64,000 bases of DNA, taken from Curtobacterium sp. ISL-83. GTDB taxonomy: Bacteria; Actinomycetota; Actinomycetes; Actinomycetales; Microbacteriaceae. Below the pieces are notes generated by a model that saw nothing but the letters and a program-made list of their open reading frames with translations, was not told the origin of the DNA and did not search any database. Below are positions 1 through 8,374 of the stretch, piece after piece (position 1 is the first letter of the stretch; every line of letters starts with the position of its first letter). A program made the translations under genes and the position numbers. The stretch lies in assembly GCF_018613895.1 (NCBI RefSeq), contig NZ_JAGGPH010000013.1:62001-126000 (forward strand), read 5' to 3'.

Positions 1-53
1 TCCGCGGCCGACACCGCTCCTTCCGACACCACTGCACGTGGCACCGTCGGGCA

Positions 54-470
54 CTACTCGGCCGGTGGCCCGTCCTGAGCAGCCTGCGGGTCCATCCACA
101 CGAGCTCCCAGCGGTGCCCGTCCGGGTCGTCGAAGGCGCGCTGGAACATGAACCCGAGGTCGACCGGCTCGCGGTCCTCGGTGGCGCCCGCGGCGACGGC
201 GGCGTCCGCGAGACGGTGCACCTCGTCCTTCGACGCGACGCCCAGGGAGTTGATCACCTCGATCGTGCCGACGTCCGCGATCGCCTTGTCCGTGAACTCG
301 GCGAACTTCGGTCGGGTCAGGATCATGAGGGAGATCGTGTCGCTGATCACGACGCACGCGGCGGTCTCGTCGGTGAACGCCGGGTTGATCGAGTAGCCGA
401 GCGCCTCGTAGAACGCCTTCGACCGGTCGAGGTCGGTGACGGGCAGGTTGATGAAGACCATCGTGTCCAT
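54..470 (-). CDS. VOC family (glyoxalase-like) protein
   Basis: This encodes a 138-residue protein of the vicinal oxygen chelate fold. It opens with the usual beta strand MVFINLPVTDLDRSKAFY and ends with FDDPDGHRWELVWMD, the typical last strand carrying the metal-binding Glu. The length fits a single-unit VOC protein of the lactoylglutathione lyase-like or resistance-like type. No substrate can be assigned. The ATG is preceded by AAAGGACC, a good ribosome binding site. The gene is monocistronic, diverging from the DUF3800-like gene at 563. The family call is secure and the function unknown. Confidence 0.88.
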   Translation of the reverse strand: MDTMVFINLPVTDLDRSKAFYEALGYSINPAFTDETAACVVISDTISLMILTRPKFAEFTDKAIADVGTIEVINSLGVASKDEVHRLADAAVAAGATEDREPVDLGFMFQRAFDDPDGHRWELVWMDPQAAQDGPPAE

Positions 471-562
471 GAGCGGGGTCCTTTCGTCGTGACCAACCTG
501 GCCGCTCCTGGGCGCGAGCGCAACCAGCGCTCGTTCCCGCGGCTGACACGCAATATGCTGAC

Positions 563-1099
563 ATGGTGCACCGCGCCTACATCGACGAGTCAGAACCCGG
601 GGGCGGACGCGACACCACCGTCTACGTCCTGGCCGCCGTCGTGGTCCGCGATGCGGTTCGTGAATCCGCGCGTGACGAGATCCGATCCGCGACGCCCCGA
701 CGCATGCGGAAGCTCCACTGGTACGAAGCGCTGCCGAGTCAGCGGCTCTCCTGGCTCGACCTGCTCCGCCACGCGGCGTCCGTCCTCGTGATCCGCTACG
801 AGGGCGCTCCCTGCCGATGCGAGCGGCGACGCCGCCGCTGCCTCGAACGACTCGTGCACGAACTCGAGCTGCGCGACGTCCACCACGTCGTCCTCGAGAC
901 CCGCGGCTCCGCCCGCGATCGCGATGACCGAGCGATGTTCAACGCGCTCCGCGACCGAGGGATCGGGCGCCTCGTCCGCTTCGAACACCATGCGGCGTCG
1001 GACGAACCGCTGCTCGCCCTCGCCGACATCGCTTGCGGTGCGCACGTCGCAGGCATCCCGACGACCTTCGGGCTCGATCACCCGGTCCTCGTCTCGTGA
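563..1099 (+). CDS. DUF3800-like hypothetical protein
   Basis: This 178-residue protein opens with HRAYIDES, the acidic motif at the start of DUF3800 proteins, which are thought to have an RNase H-like fold. A second acidic cluster near the C-terminus (LALADIACGAHVAG) matches the family's late conserved block. DUF3800 proteins have no firmly known role; some are linked to mobile elements or defence. A -10-like TATGCT at 554-559 lies only 3 nt before the ATG, so a leaderless start at the in-frame GTG (566) is equally possible. Its stop codon overlaps a possible small ORF at 1096. Confidence 0.7.
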   Translation: MVHRAYIDESEPGGGRDTTVYVLAAVVVRDAVRESARDEIRSATPRRMRKLHWYEALPSQRLSWLDLLRHAASVLVIRYEGAPCRCERRRRRCLERLVHELELRDVHHVVLETRGSARDRDDRAMFNALRDRGIGRLVRFEHHAASDEPLLALADIACGAHVAGIPTTFGLDHPVLVS

Positions 1100-1179
1100 G
1101 AGTGGTCGAGACGCGCAAATCCCCGGGCCCGCGCTGGCTGCAGGACATCCGGGGATCACTTCCGACCAAGAGCACCTGA
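1096..1179 (+). CDS. possible small translationally coupled ORF (27 aa)
   Basis: A GTG at 1096 overlaps the TGA of the upstream DUF3800-like gene in a GTGA arrangement, the coupling seen throughout this window. It opens a 27-codon frame, MRVVETRKSPGPRWLQDI and nine further residues, rich in Lys and Arg. The only support is the coupling and plausible codon use. Nothing is recognised in the product. The rest of the gap to 1277 shows no gene. Confidence 0.33.
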   Translation: MRVVETRKSPGPRWLQDIRGSLPTKST

Positions 1180-1277
1180 TCGACATATCAATGTTAGACG
1201 GCTTCGGCAGCAGCGTCAACTGGCTCGACCCGTGCACTGACGGAAGCCATGCCCGCATGTTGCGGTCAACGCAGAAC

Positions 1278-1311
1278 GGACGGGAGGCTCCCCAGCCGGA
1301 GCCTCCCGTCC
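1278..1311. terminator. hairpin terminator, GGACGGGAGGC family
   Basis: The arms GGACGGGAGGCTCC (1278-1291) and GGAGCCTCCCGTCC (1298-1311) form a perfect 14-bp stem with a 6-nt loop. It sits 12 nt after the stop of the symporter partner gene (minus strand) and downstream of the DUF3800-like gene, so it can serve both strands. There is no T run, as is common in high-GC actinobacteria. The stem sequence recurs elsewhere in the window. Confidence 0.75.
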
Positions 1312-1322
1312 ATCAGCACGAT

Positions 1323-1733
1323 TCAGGCGAGGTCGCGGCCCTCACCGGCTGCGCGCTGCTGCTCCTGCGCCTCGGCCTGGCCGATGATGTCCTCGGCCGG
1401 GACCGGGTTGAGCCGGTCCCAGAGGAAGAACAGCAGGCCCGCGGCGAGCATCGAGAGCCCCACCCACAGGTTGATGTGGATGCCGCCGGTCTTCTGCGGG
1501 TCGGTGTCCCAGTGCACGATCCCGACGATCGTCGTGATGATGCCGTAGACCACGAACAGGCCACCGAGGATCCGGCGCAGGTCGAGTCGGCGGGTGGACC
1601 GGACGAGTGCTGCCTTCTGCTCCTCGGTCATCGTGCCGGAGGTCGTGGGGCCGGAGGCCGTGCGGCCGGAGGCCGTGGGGCCGGAGGTCGTGGGGCCGGA
1701 GTCCGTCGAGCCCGGGTTGGTGATGTCACGCAT
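1323..1733 (-). CDS. small membrane protein, partner of the symporter
   Basis: This is a 136-residue protein with a disordered Ser/Thr/Pro/Gly N-terminus (about residues 8-34) encoded by near-perfect 15-bp repeats (GGCCGGAGGCCGTGG-like). Two membrane helices follow, at about residues 57-74 and 88-105. It lies 26 nt downstream of the sodium:solute symporter gene with its own AGGAGAAG ribosome binding site, so the two are probably one operon. An accessory role for the transporter is inferred from position only. The repeat is a likely spot for length variation. Confidence 0.75.
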   Translation of the reverse strand: MRDITNPGSTDSGPTTSGPTASGRTASGPTTSGTMTEEQKAALVRSTRRLDLRRILGGLFVVYGIITTIVGIVHWDTDPQKTGGIHINLWVGLSMLAAGLLFFLWDRLNPVPAEDIIGQAEAQEQQRAAGEGRDLA

Positions 1734-1759
1734 GGTTCTTCTCCTTCTCAGGTGCTCGA

Positions 1760-3430
1760 TCAGAGGAACGGCAGGTACAGGGCGACGCACAGCACGAGGG
1801 CCACCGTCCCGAGCAGCGCCGGCGAGCGGTACCAGGCGGTGTCCGTGGCGACGGCTCCGGCGTGCATGTCGATCTTGCCGACGCCGTAGACCAGGCCGCC
1901 GAGCTCCTTCACGTCCTTCGGCGTGGTGAACATCGACACGACGACGCCCACGACGAGCACGGTGACGAACGAGATGATCGCGCCGTACATCGTCTCGGCC
2001 GTGGCGGTCGAGAACAGCTTCGGGTTGACGAGGTAGCTGATCCAGGTCACCGTCGGCGCGATGATGCCGAGGACGTACCCCCAGAGCGCACCCTGGGTGG
2101 TCATCCGCTTCCAGAGCAGTCCGAGGATGAACACGGCGAACAGCGGCGCGTTGAAGAACGAGAACAGCGTCTGCATGTAGGTCATGATGTTGCCGGCCTG
2201 GGCGGCGAGGAACGCCGTGCCGACGCCGATCACGACGCCGACGACGGTGACCCACCGGCCGGTCTTCAGGTAGTGCAGGTCGGGCATGTTCGGCTTCACG
2301 TAGCGCTGCCAGATGTCGTACGTGAAGACGGTGTTGAAGCTCGAGACGTTGGCCGCCATGCCCGCCATGAACGAGGCGAGGAGCCCGGTGACCGCGACGC
2401 CGAGCACACCGGTCGGCAGGTACATCTGGATGAGCTTCGGGATGGCGTCGTTGTAGTCGAGCGCACCCGAGGCGAACTGGTTGCCCACCACGGCCGCGGC
2501 GATCAGACCGGGGATGACGACGATGAACGGGATGAAGAGCTTCGGGATCGCGGCGATGAGCGGGGTGCGGCGGGCGGCGGACATGTTCTTGGCCGAGAAC
2601 GCGCGCTGCACCTCGGTGAAGTTGGTCGTCCAGTAGCCGAACGAGAGCACGAAGCCGAGGCCGAGCACGATGGCCAGCCAGTTCGCGCCGATCGGGTTCG
2701 TGACGTGGCCGATCCCGGTGCCGGCCCAGGCCTGCAGGTGCTGCACGCCCTGGGTCTTCTTGATCGCGTCGGTGAGTCCGCCCCAGCCGCCGACGCGGTG
2801 GAGCCCGACGATGGTCAGCGGGACGAGGCCGGCGATGATCACGAAGAACTGCATGACCTCGTTGTAGATGGCGCTGGAGAGGCCGCCGAGGGTGATGTAG
2901 GCGAGCACGAAGCCGGCGGAGACGATGATCGCGAGCCACTCCGGCCAGCCGAGCATCGCCTCGATGACGATGGCCATCGCGTAGAGGTTGATGCCCGCGA
3001 TGAGCACGTTCGACACCGCGAACGCCAGGGAGTTCACCAGGTGCGGCGCCTTCCCGAACCGACGGAGCATGAACTCTGGGACGCTCCGGACCTTCGCCCC
3101 GTAGTAGAAGGGCATCATCACGAGGCCGAGGAACACCATCGCCGGCACGGCACCGATGAGGTAGTAGTGCAGCGTCGCCATGCCGATCTGGGCACCGTTC
3201 GCCGCCATGCCGAGGATCTCGGTCGCGCCGAGGTTCGCGGACACGAACGCCAGGCCCGTGATCCACGCCGGCATCGACCGGCCGGACAGGAAGAAGTCCA
3301 TGCTCGTCCGGACCTGCCGTCGGGCGGTGAACCCGATGCCGATGACCACCGCGAAGTACACGATGATCATCAAGTAGTCGACCCAGCCCAGATCGAGCCG
3401 GATCCCGTTGTTCGCTGCCGCGAGAACCAT
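1760..3430 (-). CDS. sodium:solute symporter (SSS family)
   Basis: This is a 556-residue membrane protein with about 13 predicted helices. It has the SSS start DYLMIIVYFAVVIGIGF, the segment SGRSMPAWITGLAFVSANLG, and GLSSAIYNEVMQFFVI, which corresponds to the conserved signature in the middle of the family. Members use the sodium gradient to import sugars, inositol, pantothenate, amino acids or carboxylates; the substrate here is not evident. The ATG at 3430 is chosen over longer starts because GGAG precedes it and the upstream residues look non-coding. It shares an intergenic region with aroQ that holds several dyads. Confidence 0.9.
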   Translation of the reverse strand: MVLAAANNGIRLDLGWVDYLMIIVYFAVVIGIGFTARRQVRTSMDFFLSGRSMPAWITGLAFVSANLGATEILGMAANGAQIGMATLHYYLIGAVPAMVFLGLVMMPFYYGAKVRSVPEFMLRRFGKAPHLVNSLAFAVSNVLIAGINLYAMAIVIEAMLGWPEWLAIIVSAGFVLAYITLGGLSSAIYNEVMQFFVIIAGLVPLTIVGLHRVGGWGGLTDAIKKTQGVQHLQAWAGTGIGHVTNPIGANWLAIVLGLGFVLSFGYWTTNFTEVQRAFSAKNMSAARRTPLIAAIPKLFIPFIVVIPGLIAAAVVGNQFASGALDYNDAIPKLIQMYLPTGVLGVAVTGLLASFMAGMAANVSSFNTVFTYDIWQRYVKPNMPDLHYLKTGRWVTVVGVVIGVGTAFLAAQAGNIMTYMQTLFSFFNAPLFAVFILGLLWKRMTTQGALWGYVLGIIAPTVTWISYLVNPKLFSTATAETMYGAIISFVTVLVVGVVVSMFTTPKDVKELGGLVYGVGKIDMHAGAVATDTAWYRSPALLGTVALVLCVALYLPFL

Positions 3431-3572
3431 GTCAACTCCACGTCGGTGTGATGCGCGTGCGGGGCATCGCTGCCCCGCACAGGGCGCGGCCGATCGTGTC
3501 GGACCGGACCCTGCGTGTCGGGTTGCTCCGGGCATCGGTGCCCGGTCCAACGGGGGACACTACACCTCAGCG

Positions 3573-3627
3573 TGCATTCTGCAACTTTTGCGCTGATCGG
3601 CAGGTTCGCCTATTGTGACCGTTCACA
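3573..3627. promoter_or_regulatory. dyad cluster between symporter gene and aroQ
   Basis: Three short perfect dyads lie in this divergent intergenic region: TGCA-TTC-TGCA (3573-3583), GCAA-CTT-TTGC (3581-3591, overlapping the first) and TGTGA-CCGT-TCACA (3614-3627). The AT-rich context and position upstream of the symporter suggest operators. The last one resembles a CRP-type site, but its 4-bp centre is shorter than the usual 6. The cognate regulators are unknown. Confidence 0.45.
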
Positions 3628-3711
3628 TAGCGTCGACATGCATCGTCGTCGGCGGGGACCCGGACGGCCCCGTCGGCGGTGGTCGTCGTCACCGCCGATA
3701 GGCTCTGGCGC

Positions 3712-4155
3712 ATGACCGAGCAGCCGCGCATCCTCGTCCTCAACGGCCCGAACCTGGACATCCTCGGCCGTCGCGACCCGGCCCAGTACGGCACCGTGAC
3801 GCTGGCCGGTGTCGAGGAGGTCGTCCGTGCCGAGGCGGCGGTGCACGGGCTCGGCGTCGACTTCCGGCAGACGAACCGCGAGGGCGAGCTCGTCGAGTGG
3901 CTGCACGAGGCGCTCGACGACTTCGCGGCAGTCGTGATCAACCCCGCGGCCTACGCGCACACCTCCGTCGCGCTGCACGACGCCGTCGAGGCGCTGACGG
4001 TCCCCGTGGTCGAGGTGCACCTCTCGAACACGTGGAAGCGCGAACCGTTCCGCCACGTCGACCACGTCGCCACGGCCGCCACCGCGGTGATCGCCGGCGC
4101 GGGCGCCGACGGCTACCGACTCGCCGTCGCACACGTCGCGACCCTGGTCGCCTGA
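3712..4155 (+). CDS. aroQ: 3-dehydroquinate dehydratase, type II
   Basis: This cytoplasmic shikimate-pathway enzyme converts 3-dehydroquinate to 3-dehydroshikimate. The 147-residue length is standard for type II. It shows LNGPNLDILGRRDPAQYG with the catalytic Arg21 and Tyr26, then QTNREGELVEWLHEA, NPAAYAHTSVALHDA and VEVHLSNTWKREPFR with the catalytic His. The mRNA is probably leaderless: TAGGCT (3699-3704) ends 7 nt before the ATG and there is no Shine-Dalgarno sequence. It stands alone, not next to other aro genes. Confidence 0.95.
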   Translation: MTEQPRILVLNGPNLDILGRRDPAQYGTVTLAGVEEVVRAEAAVHGLGVDFRQTNREGELVEWLHEALDDFAAVVINPAAYAHTSVALHDAVEALTVPVVEVHLSNTWKREPFRHVDHVATAATAVIAGAGADGYRLAVAHVATLVA

Positions 4156-4218
4156 CCCACCAGCACCAGCGCCCGCACCGTCCAGCGTCAGCCGCAGCGC
4201 CAGCACCCGGCCCGACAC

Positions 4219-4260
4219 GGACGGGAGGCGCGGGGCGGACTCGCACCGCGCCTCCCGTCC
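4219..4260. terminator. bidirectional hairpin terminator, GGACGGGAGGC family
   Basis: The arms GGACGGGAGGCGCGG (4219-4233) and CCGCGCCTCCCGTCC (4246-4260) form a 15-bp perfect stem with a 12-nt loop. It sits between the convergent aroQ and FMN reductase genes. Both arms carry the repeat seen at 38021, 45388 and 47087. Confidence 0.8.
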
Positions 4261-4274
4261 GCCGTGTGGTCGGC

Positions 4275-4871
4275 TCAGAAGTCCGCAGGACGGCGGACGT
4301 CGGCCGCATCGGCCGTCGCGAACCCGCCGCGGATGAGCGGGATGGCGCGTCGGACCGCCTGGTCGATGCGGAGTTCGAGGTCGACGCTGGCGATGTCGTA
4401 CCCGCCGTCGTGCTTGGTGAAGTCGCGCTCGTTCCCGAAGACGCCGAGGGGCAGCGTGGTCGACTGGAAGAACCCGAACAGCGGCCGCATCTGGTGCTCG
4501 ACGAGCAGCGCGTGCCGGTCGCTCCCCCCGGTCGCCGTCAGCAGCACCGGGGTGTCGACGAGGTCGTACTGCCCGACCCAGTCGAAGAAGAGCTTGAAGG
4601 CACCGGAGTACGCGGCACGGAACGCGGGGCTCCCGACGACGAGCACGTCCGCGGCCTCGACGGTCTCGAGGGCGCGTCGGGTGCGGTCGGACATCTGCTC
4701 GCGGGTCGGTGCGGCACCGAGGTCGGCCAAGAGCGGCCCGATCTCGACCGTCTCGGTGCGCGCGCCGGGCAGGTCCTCCGCCAGCCGGGCGACGGTCGCG
4801 GCGACGAGGGTGGACGTCCGCGACGGGTCGGACGGGCTGCCACTGACACCGACGACGAGTTCTCCGCTCAT
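4275..4871 (-). CDS. NAD(P)H-dependent FMN reductase (SsuE/MsuE-like)
   Basis: This is a 198-residue flavodoxin-like protein. VGVSGSPSDPSRTSTL near the N-terminus is the FMN phosphate-binding loop, and VVGSPAFRAAYSGAFKLFFDW is the second conserved flavin-contact block of the NADPH-dependent FMN reductase family. Such enzymes supply reduced FMN to two-component monooxygenases, often for sulfonate use, but no monooxygenase is adjacent. The ATG at 4871 follows the -10-like GAGCAT by 7 nt, so a leaderless transcript is likely; an in-frame GTG 15 nt upstream is an alternative. Confidence 0.87.
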   Translation of the reverse strand: MSGELVVGVSGSPSDPSRTSTLVAATVARLAEDLPGARTETVEIGPLLADLGAAPTREQMSDRTRRALETVEAADVLVVGSPAFRAAYSGAFKLFFDWVGQYDLVDTPVLLTATGGSDRHALLVEHQMRPLFGFFQSTTLPLGVFGNERDFTKHDGGYDIASVDLELRIDQAVRRAIPLIRGGFATADAADVRRPADF

Positions 4872-4992
4872 GCCGACGATGCTCACACGCGGCTCGGACC
4901 GGCCGCCGGGTTGTGACGACTTGTGTCGGGCGCTCCGTGCGCGTGGAGGGGCCGGTGTCCGCCGTCCAGCGCTTCCGGGTACCGTCCGGCGC

Positions 4993-5472
4993 ATGCAGAC
5001 GTTCCTGCCGTACGCGGACTTCCGCGCCTCCGCCGAGGTCCTCGACGACCGGCGACTCGGGAAGCAACGTGTCGAGACGCTCCAGGTGATGCGCGCCCTG
5101 ACCCTGCCCGACTACGGCTGGCAGCACCATCCGGTGGTCGCGATGTGGCGCGGCTACCGGGCGGCGCTGATGGCGTACCAGGACGCGACCTGTCGGGCGT
5201 GGACCGCCCGCGGGTACGCGGACACGTGCCTGGCGAAGACCCTGCTCGACCTCGGCCGGGTCCCCGAGGACCTCGCGGCCTACGAGCGCGGTGACTTCCC
5301 GGTGCCCGCGTGGAACCACGACGAGGCGGTGCACCGCTCGCACCGGTCGAAGCTCGTGCAGAAGGCACCAGAGCACTACCGGCCGCTCTTCCCGGACGTC
5401 CCCGACGACCTGGACTACGTCTGGCCCGGCACCGCCGCCCCGTCCGCCGCTCCCGCGGGGTCGGCCGGATGA
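4993..5472 (+). CDS. MSMEG_6728 family protein (pyrimidine dimer glycosylase-like)
   Basis: This is a 159-residue protein. The opening MQTFLPYADFRASAEVLDDR, followed by RLGKQRVETLQ and GWQHHPVVAMWRGY, is the signature of the MSMEG_6728 family, related to pyrimidine-dimer DNA glycosylase/endonuclease V. A role in UV-lesion repair comes from family annotation and is not shown by anything else here. TACCGT (4980-4985) ends 7 nt before the ATG, pointing to a leaderless message. The stop overlaps the next start (ATGA), so it is co-transcribed with the YbdK-type ligase. Confidence 0.88.
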   Translation: MQTFLPYADFRASAEVLDDRRLGKQRVETLQVMRALTLPDYGWQHHPVVAMWRGYRAALMAYQDATCRAWTARGYADTCLAKTLLDLGRVPEDLAAYERGDFPVPAWNHDEAVHRSHRSKLVQKAPEHYRPLFPDVPDDLDYVWPGTAAPSAAPAGSAG

Positions 5473-6587
5473 CCGCCGGTCCCCGGACCTTCGGGGTCGA
5501 GGAGGAGTACTTCTTCCTGCACGGTGATGCCCTGACACCGGCTCCCGTCGGCGCGCGCGTCCGTGACGAGTTCGCCGGGGTCGGGCGGACCAGCGCGTTC
5601 GTCGCGCACGAGTTCCTCGAGGCGCAGATCGAGCGTTCGACGCCGGTGTTCCGCCGCCTGTCCGAAGCGGCGGCGGACCTCGCCACCTTCCGGTCGCGGT
5701 TGGCACGGGCGGCCGAGGCGCACGGCGTGGTCGTGGCGTCCGTGGGGACACCGTTCATGACCGACGGCTGGCCCGCGATCACGTCCGATCCCCGGTACCA
5801 CCGGGTGCAGGACGACTTCCGCGGGCTGGTGACCGACCACCTGATCAGCGGGACCCACGTGCATGTCGGCATCGACTCCCCCGACGAGGGGATCATCGCG
5901 TTGAACGGCCTCCGGGCATGGTTGCCGCCGCTGCTCGCACTCCTCGGGAACTCGCCGTACTGGCGCGGTGCCGACACCGGGTTCGCCTCGTGGCGGGCCG
6001 TGCACATGCGTCGGTGGACGACGGTGGGTGCACCGCCGGTCTTCCGGGACGCCGGCGACTACCGCGACCGGATCGACCGGCTCGTCGGGATCGGGGGCAT
6101 CTCCGACACGAAGATGGTGTGGTGGGTCGCGCGCCTGGCGGAGTTCCACCCGACCGTCGAGGTGCGCCTGGCCGACGCGCAGCTCGACGTCGACTCGACG
6201 CTCCTGTACGCCGCACTCGTCCGCGCGCTGGTGGACACGGCGGTGCAGGACGCCCGGGACGGACGGGCACCGCTCGAGGTCCCGCCCGAACTGCTCGACG
6301 CCGCGCTCTGGCACGCGGCCCGGGACGGGGTCGGCGGGACGCTGCTCGACCCGCGCGACGGACTGATGCACCCCGCCGACGACGTGGTGGACGCGCTCCT
6401 CGCCGCGGTCGACGACGCCCTCACCGCGAACGGTGACCGGGAGGCCGTGCACCGGGTGGTCGCGCGGATCCGGCTCGAGGGCACGGGCGCGCAACGACAG
6501 CGGCAGGCCGTCCGGACCGGCGGGCGGGGCGCACTCCGCGAGCTCTACCGGTCCGCGCTCGTGGAACGCCGGGCCACCGGAGAGTGA
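5469..6587 (+). CDS. carboxylate-amine ligase, YbdK/GCS2 family
   Basis: This 372-residue enzyme is of the glutamate-cysteine ligase type 2 fold. It starts FGVEEEYFFLH, the Mg-ATP-binding acidic motif, and carries HLISGTHVHVGI and WWVARLAEFHPTVEVRLADAQ, both standard for YbdK proteins. YbdK has weak gamma-glutamylcysteine ligase activity in vitro and its natural substrate is unclear. The start overlaps the previous stop by 4 nt, so it is translationally coupled. The length is normal for the family. Confidence 0.9.
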   Translation: MTAGPRTFGVEEEYFFLHGDALTPAPVGARVRDEFAGVGRTSAFVAHEFLEAQIERSTPVFRRLSEAAADLATFRSRLARAAEAHGVVVASVGTPFMTDGWPAITSDPRYHRVQDDFRGLVTDHLISGTHVHVGIDSPDEGIIALNGLRAWLPPLLALLGNSPYWRGADTGFASWRAVHMRRWTTVGAPPVFRDAGDYRDRIDRLVGIGGISDTKMVWWVARLAEFHPTVEVRLADAQLDVDSTLLYAALVRALVDTAVQDARDGRAPLEVPPELLDAALWHAARDGVGGTLLDPRDGLMHPADDVVDALLAAVDDALTANGDREAVHRVVARIRLEGTGAQRQRQAVRTGGRGALRELYRSALVERRATGE

Positions 6588-6612
6588 CGCAGCTCACCGT
6601 CCGCGGGTGACA

Positions 6613-6648
6613 CAGGCCGCGGTCCAGGGGTCACGCAGGCCGCGGTCC
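6613..6648. repeat. short direct repeat
   Basis: CAGGCCGCGGTCC occurs at 6613-6625 and again at 6636-6648, 23 nt apart, in the gap after the YbdK gene. No gene is visible between 6588 and 6831. Confidence 0.5.
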
Positions 6649-6754
6649 GTCGTGGGCACCAGGGGTTGGACACCGCTCAGGGGTAGCGGGGTCCGCGCCC
6701 ACGACGGATCGCGGGTTCTGCGGAACACGACGACAGGGGAACATCGTGTCCCGC

Positions 6755-6786
6755 AGCCGGATGCCGATTCAGGGAGGCATCCGGCT
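6755..6786. terminator. hairpin terminator between convergent genes
   Basis: AGCCGGATGCC (6755-6765) pairs perfectly with GGCATCCGGCT (6776-6786) across a 10-nt loop. It lies between the convergent YbdK gene and the small membrane protein gene at 6832. Confidence 0.65.
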
Positions 6787-6831
6787 GAGCGCACCGCGTC
6801 TCCGTGGGGTCGGAGTCGGCGGTGCTGGTCC

Positions 6832-7122
6832 TCAAGGGTGTTCGGTGTCCTCTCGGTACCGGTCCGATTCAGCCGGCGCGGGCATCGACGGGGAGTCGGT
6901 GGCGCGCAACGGTGCTCGGTCGGCCGCCGGGTGGACCATCGGGAGCAGGGCGCTCCCGATCGTCGCGAGTGCTCCGACGACGGCGATCAGCCCGAGGGGG
7001 GCGGAGCCGAGGTCGTGCTGCGCGGCCAGGACGAGCGCGAGGACGGTCGCGGGGGCCGGCAGGAGCTGGACCGCACGGAACCGGTCCTCCTGTCGGATCC
7101 GGGTCGTCATCACGTTTGCCAT
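6832..7122 (-). CDS. small hypothetical membrane protein
   Basis: This is a 96-residue protein with two hydrophobic stretches, PAPATVLALVLAAQ and LGLIAVVGALATIGSALL, and a charged tail. No family is recognised. The chosen ATG (MANVMTTRIRQ) has a weak GGAAGAG upstream; an ATG four codons later and a longer start at 7179 are possible. It is separate from the NAD operon. Confidence 0.55.
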   Translation of the reverse strand: MANVMTTRIRQEDRFRAVQLLPAPATVLALVLAAQHDLGSAPLGLIAVVGALATIGSALLPMVHPAADRAPLRATDSPSMPAPAESDRYREDTEHP

Positions 7123-7224
7123 GTGGACACTCTTCCGGACGACGCTGGTCCGCAAAAGGGGGGACACGCCCCCACTCATGGAGTAGAACGTCTAGTACAC
7201 CCCGTCCCCCGGGAAACAGTCGTG

Positions 7225-8370
7225 TCAGGCGCTCCCGAGCCGCACGACCGTCGCCACCGCGTCCGCCACGGAGCGGACGACGAGGGGCACGTCCGCGGGC
7301 TCCAACGAGGCGTCGAAGGTCAGGCGCACCGCGGACGCAGCGACCTCCGGCGACAGTCCGAGCGCGGTGAGGACGTGCGATGCCTCGGTGCTCCCCGCCG
7401 CGCACGCGCTCCCCGACGAGGACACGACGTCCCGCTGTTCGAGTTCGAGCAGCACGGTCTCGCCGTGCACGCCCGGGAAGCAGAACGACGCGTGCCCGGG
7501 CAGCCGGTGGGCGCGGGACCCCGTCACGACCGCGCCGGGGACCGCCGCGAGCACCCCGTCGAGCACGGCGTCGCGCGTCGCCGTCGCGGCCGCCGCGGCA
7601 GCAGGACGGTCCCGGGCCGACAGCACCAGGGCCGTCGCGACCGCCACCGCTCCGGCGACGTCCTCGGTCCCCGATCGCCGACCGCGTTCCTGCCCGCCGC
7701 CGTGGACCAGTGGTTCGAGCGGCACACCTGAGCGGACGGCCAGCACGCCGGTCCCCTTCGGGGCGCCGGCCTTGTGCCCGGACAACGACACCGCGTCGAC
7801 CCCGAGCACGTCGAGCCCGACGGGCAGCCACGGAGCCGACTGCACCGCGTCGGTGTGGAACCGTGCGCCGACCGCGTGCGCGACGGCCGCGAGCGCGGGG
7901 ATGTCCTGCACGGTCCCGATCTCGTTGTCCGCGTGCGCGATCGACACCAGGGTCGTGTCCGGCCGGAGCGCGTCCGCGAGGACCTCGGGCGCGATCCGTC
8001 CTTCGGCGTCGACCGGGAGCACCGTGACCGTGAACCCGTGGAACCGCTCGAGGTACCGGCAGCTCTCGAGCACGGCCTCGTGCTCGATCGCGCTCGTCAC
8101 GACGTGGCGACCGCGGGGTGCGGCGAGCGCGATGCCCTTGACGGCGGTGTTCGCGCCCTCGGTGCCCCCGGCGGTGAACACGACCTCACCCGGGCGGCAC
8201 CCGAGCGCCCGCGCCACGTCGGCCCGTGCAGCGGTGAGGCCCCGCGCGGCCGCGTCCCCCACCCCGTGCGTCGACGAGGGGTTGCCGAACGTGCCGGTCA
8301 GGTACGGCCACATCGCCTCGAGAACCTCGCGGCGGACCGGCGTCGTCGCCGCGCGGTCGAGGTAGAACAC
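7225..8370 (-). CDS. cysteine desulfurase (NifS/IscS-like) of the NAD operon
   Basis: This 381-residue type I PLP enzyme moves sulfur from cysteine to a persulfide. It shows SAIEHEAVLES with the cofactor His, SLSGHKAGAPKGTG with the PLP lysine, and SSSGSACAAGS with the catalytic Cys on the mobile loop. It starts 4 nt after nadC and is the last gene of nrtR-nadA-nadB-nadC. NadA needs a [4Fe-4S] cluster, so a dedicated sulfur donor for NadA is the likely role, as proposed for such nad-linked desulfurases elsewhere. This role is inferred from position. Confidence 0.92.
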   Translation of the reverse strand: MFYLDRAATTPVRREVLEAMWPYLTGTFGNPSSTHGVGDAAARGLTAARADVARALGCRPGEVVFTAGGTEGANTAVKGIALAAPRGRHVVTSAIEHEAVLESCRYLERFHGFTVTVLPVDAEGRIAPEVLADALRPDTTLVSIAHADNEIGTVQDIPALAAVAHAVGARFHTDAVQSAPWLPVGLDVLGVDAVSLSGHKAGAPKGTGVLAVRSGVPLEPLVHGGGQERGRRSGTEDVAGAVAVATALVLSARDRPAAAAAATATRDAVLDGVLAAVPGAVVTGSRAHRLPGHASFCFPGVHGETVLLELEQRDVVSSSGSACAAGSTEASHVLTALGLSPEVAASAVRLTFDASLEPADVPLVVRSVADAVATVVRLGSA

Positions 8371-8374
8371 GGGC

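Noticed and set aside
1100-1277. tRNA or small RNA gene
   Set aside because: No T-loop, anticodon stem or acceptor pairing could be built.
1862-3451. Long plus-strand open frame opposite the sodium symporter gene
   Set aside because: It is a high-GC antisense shadow with extremely biased His/Asp/Arg/Glu composition; the minus-strand frame has clear membrane helices and family motifs.
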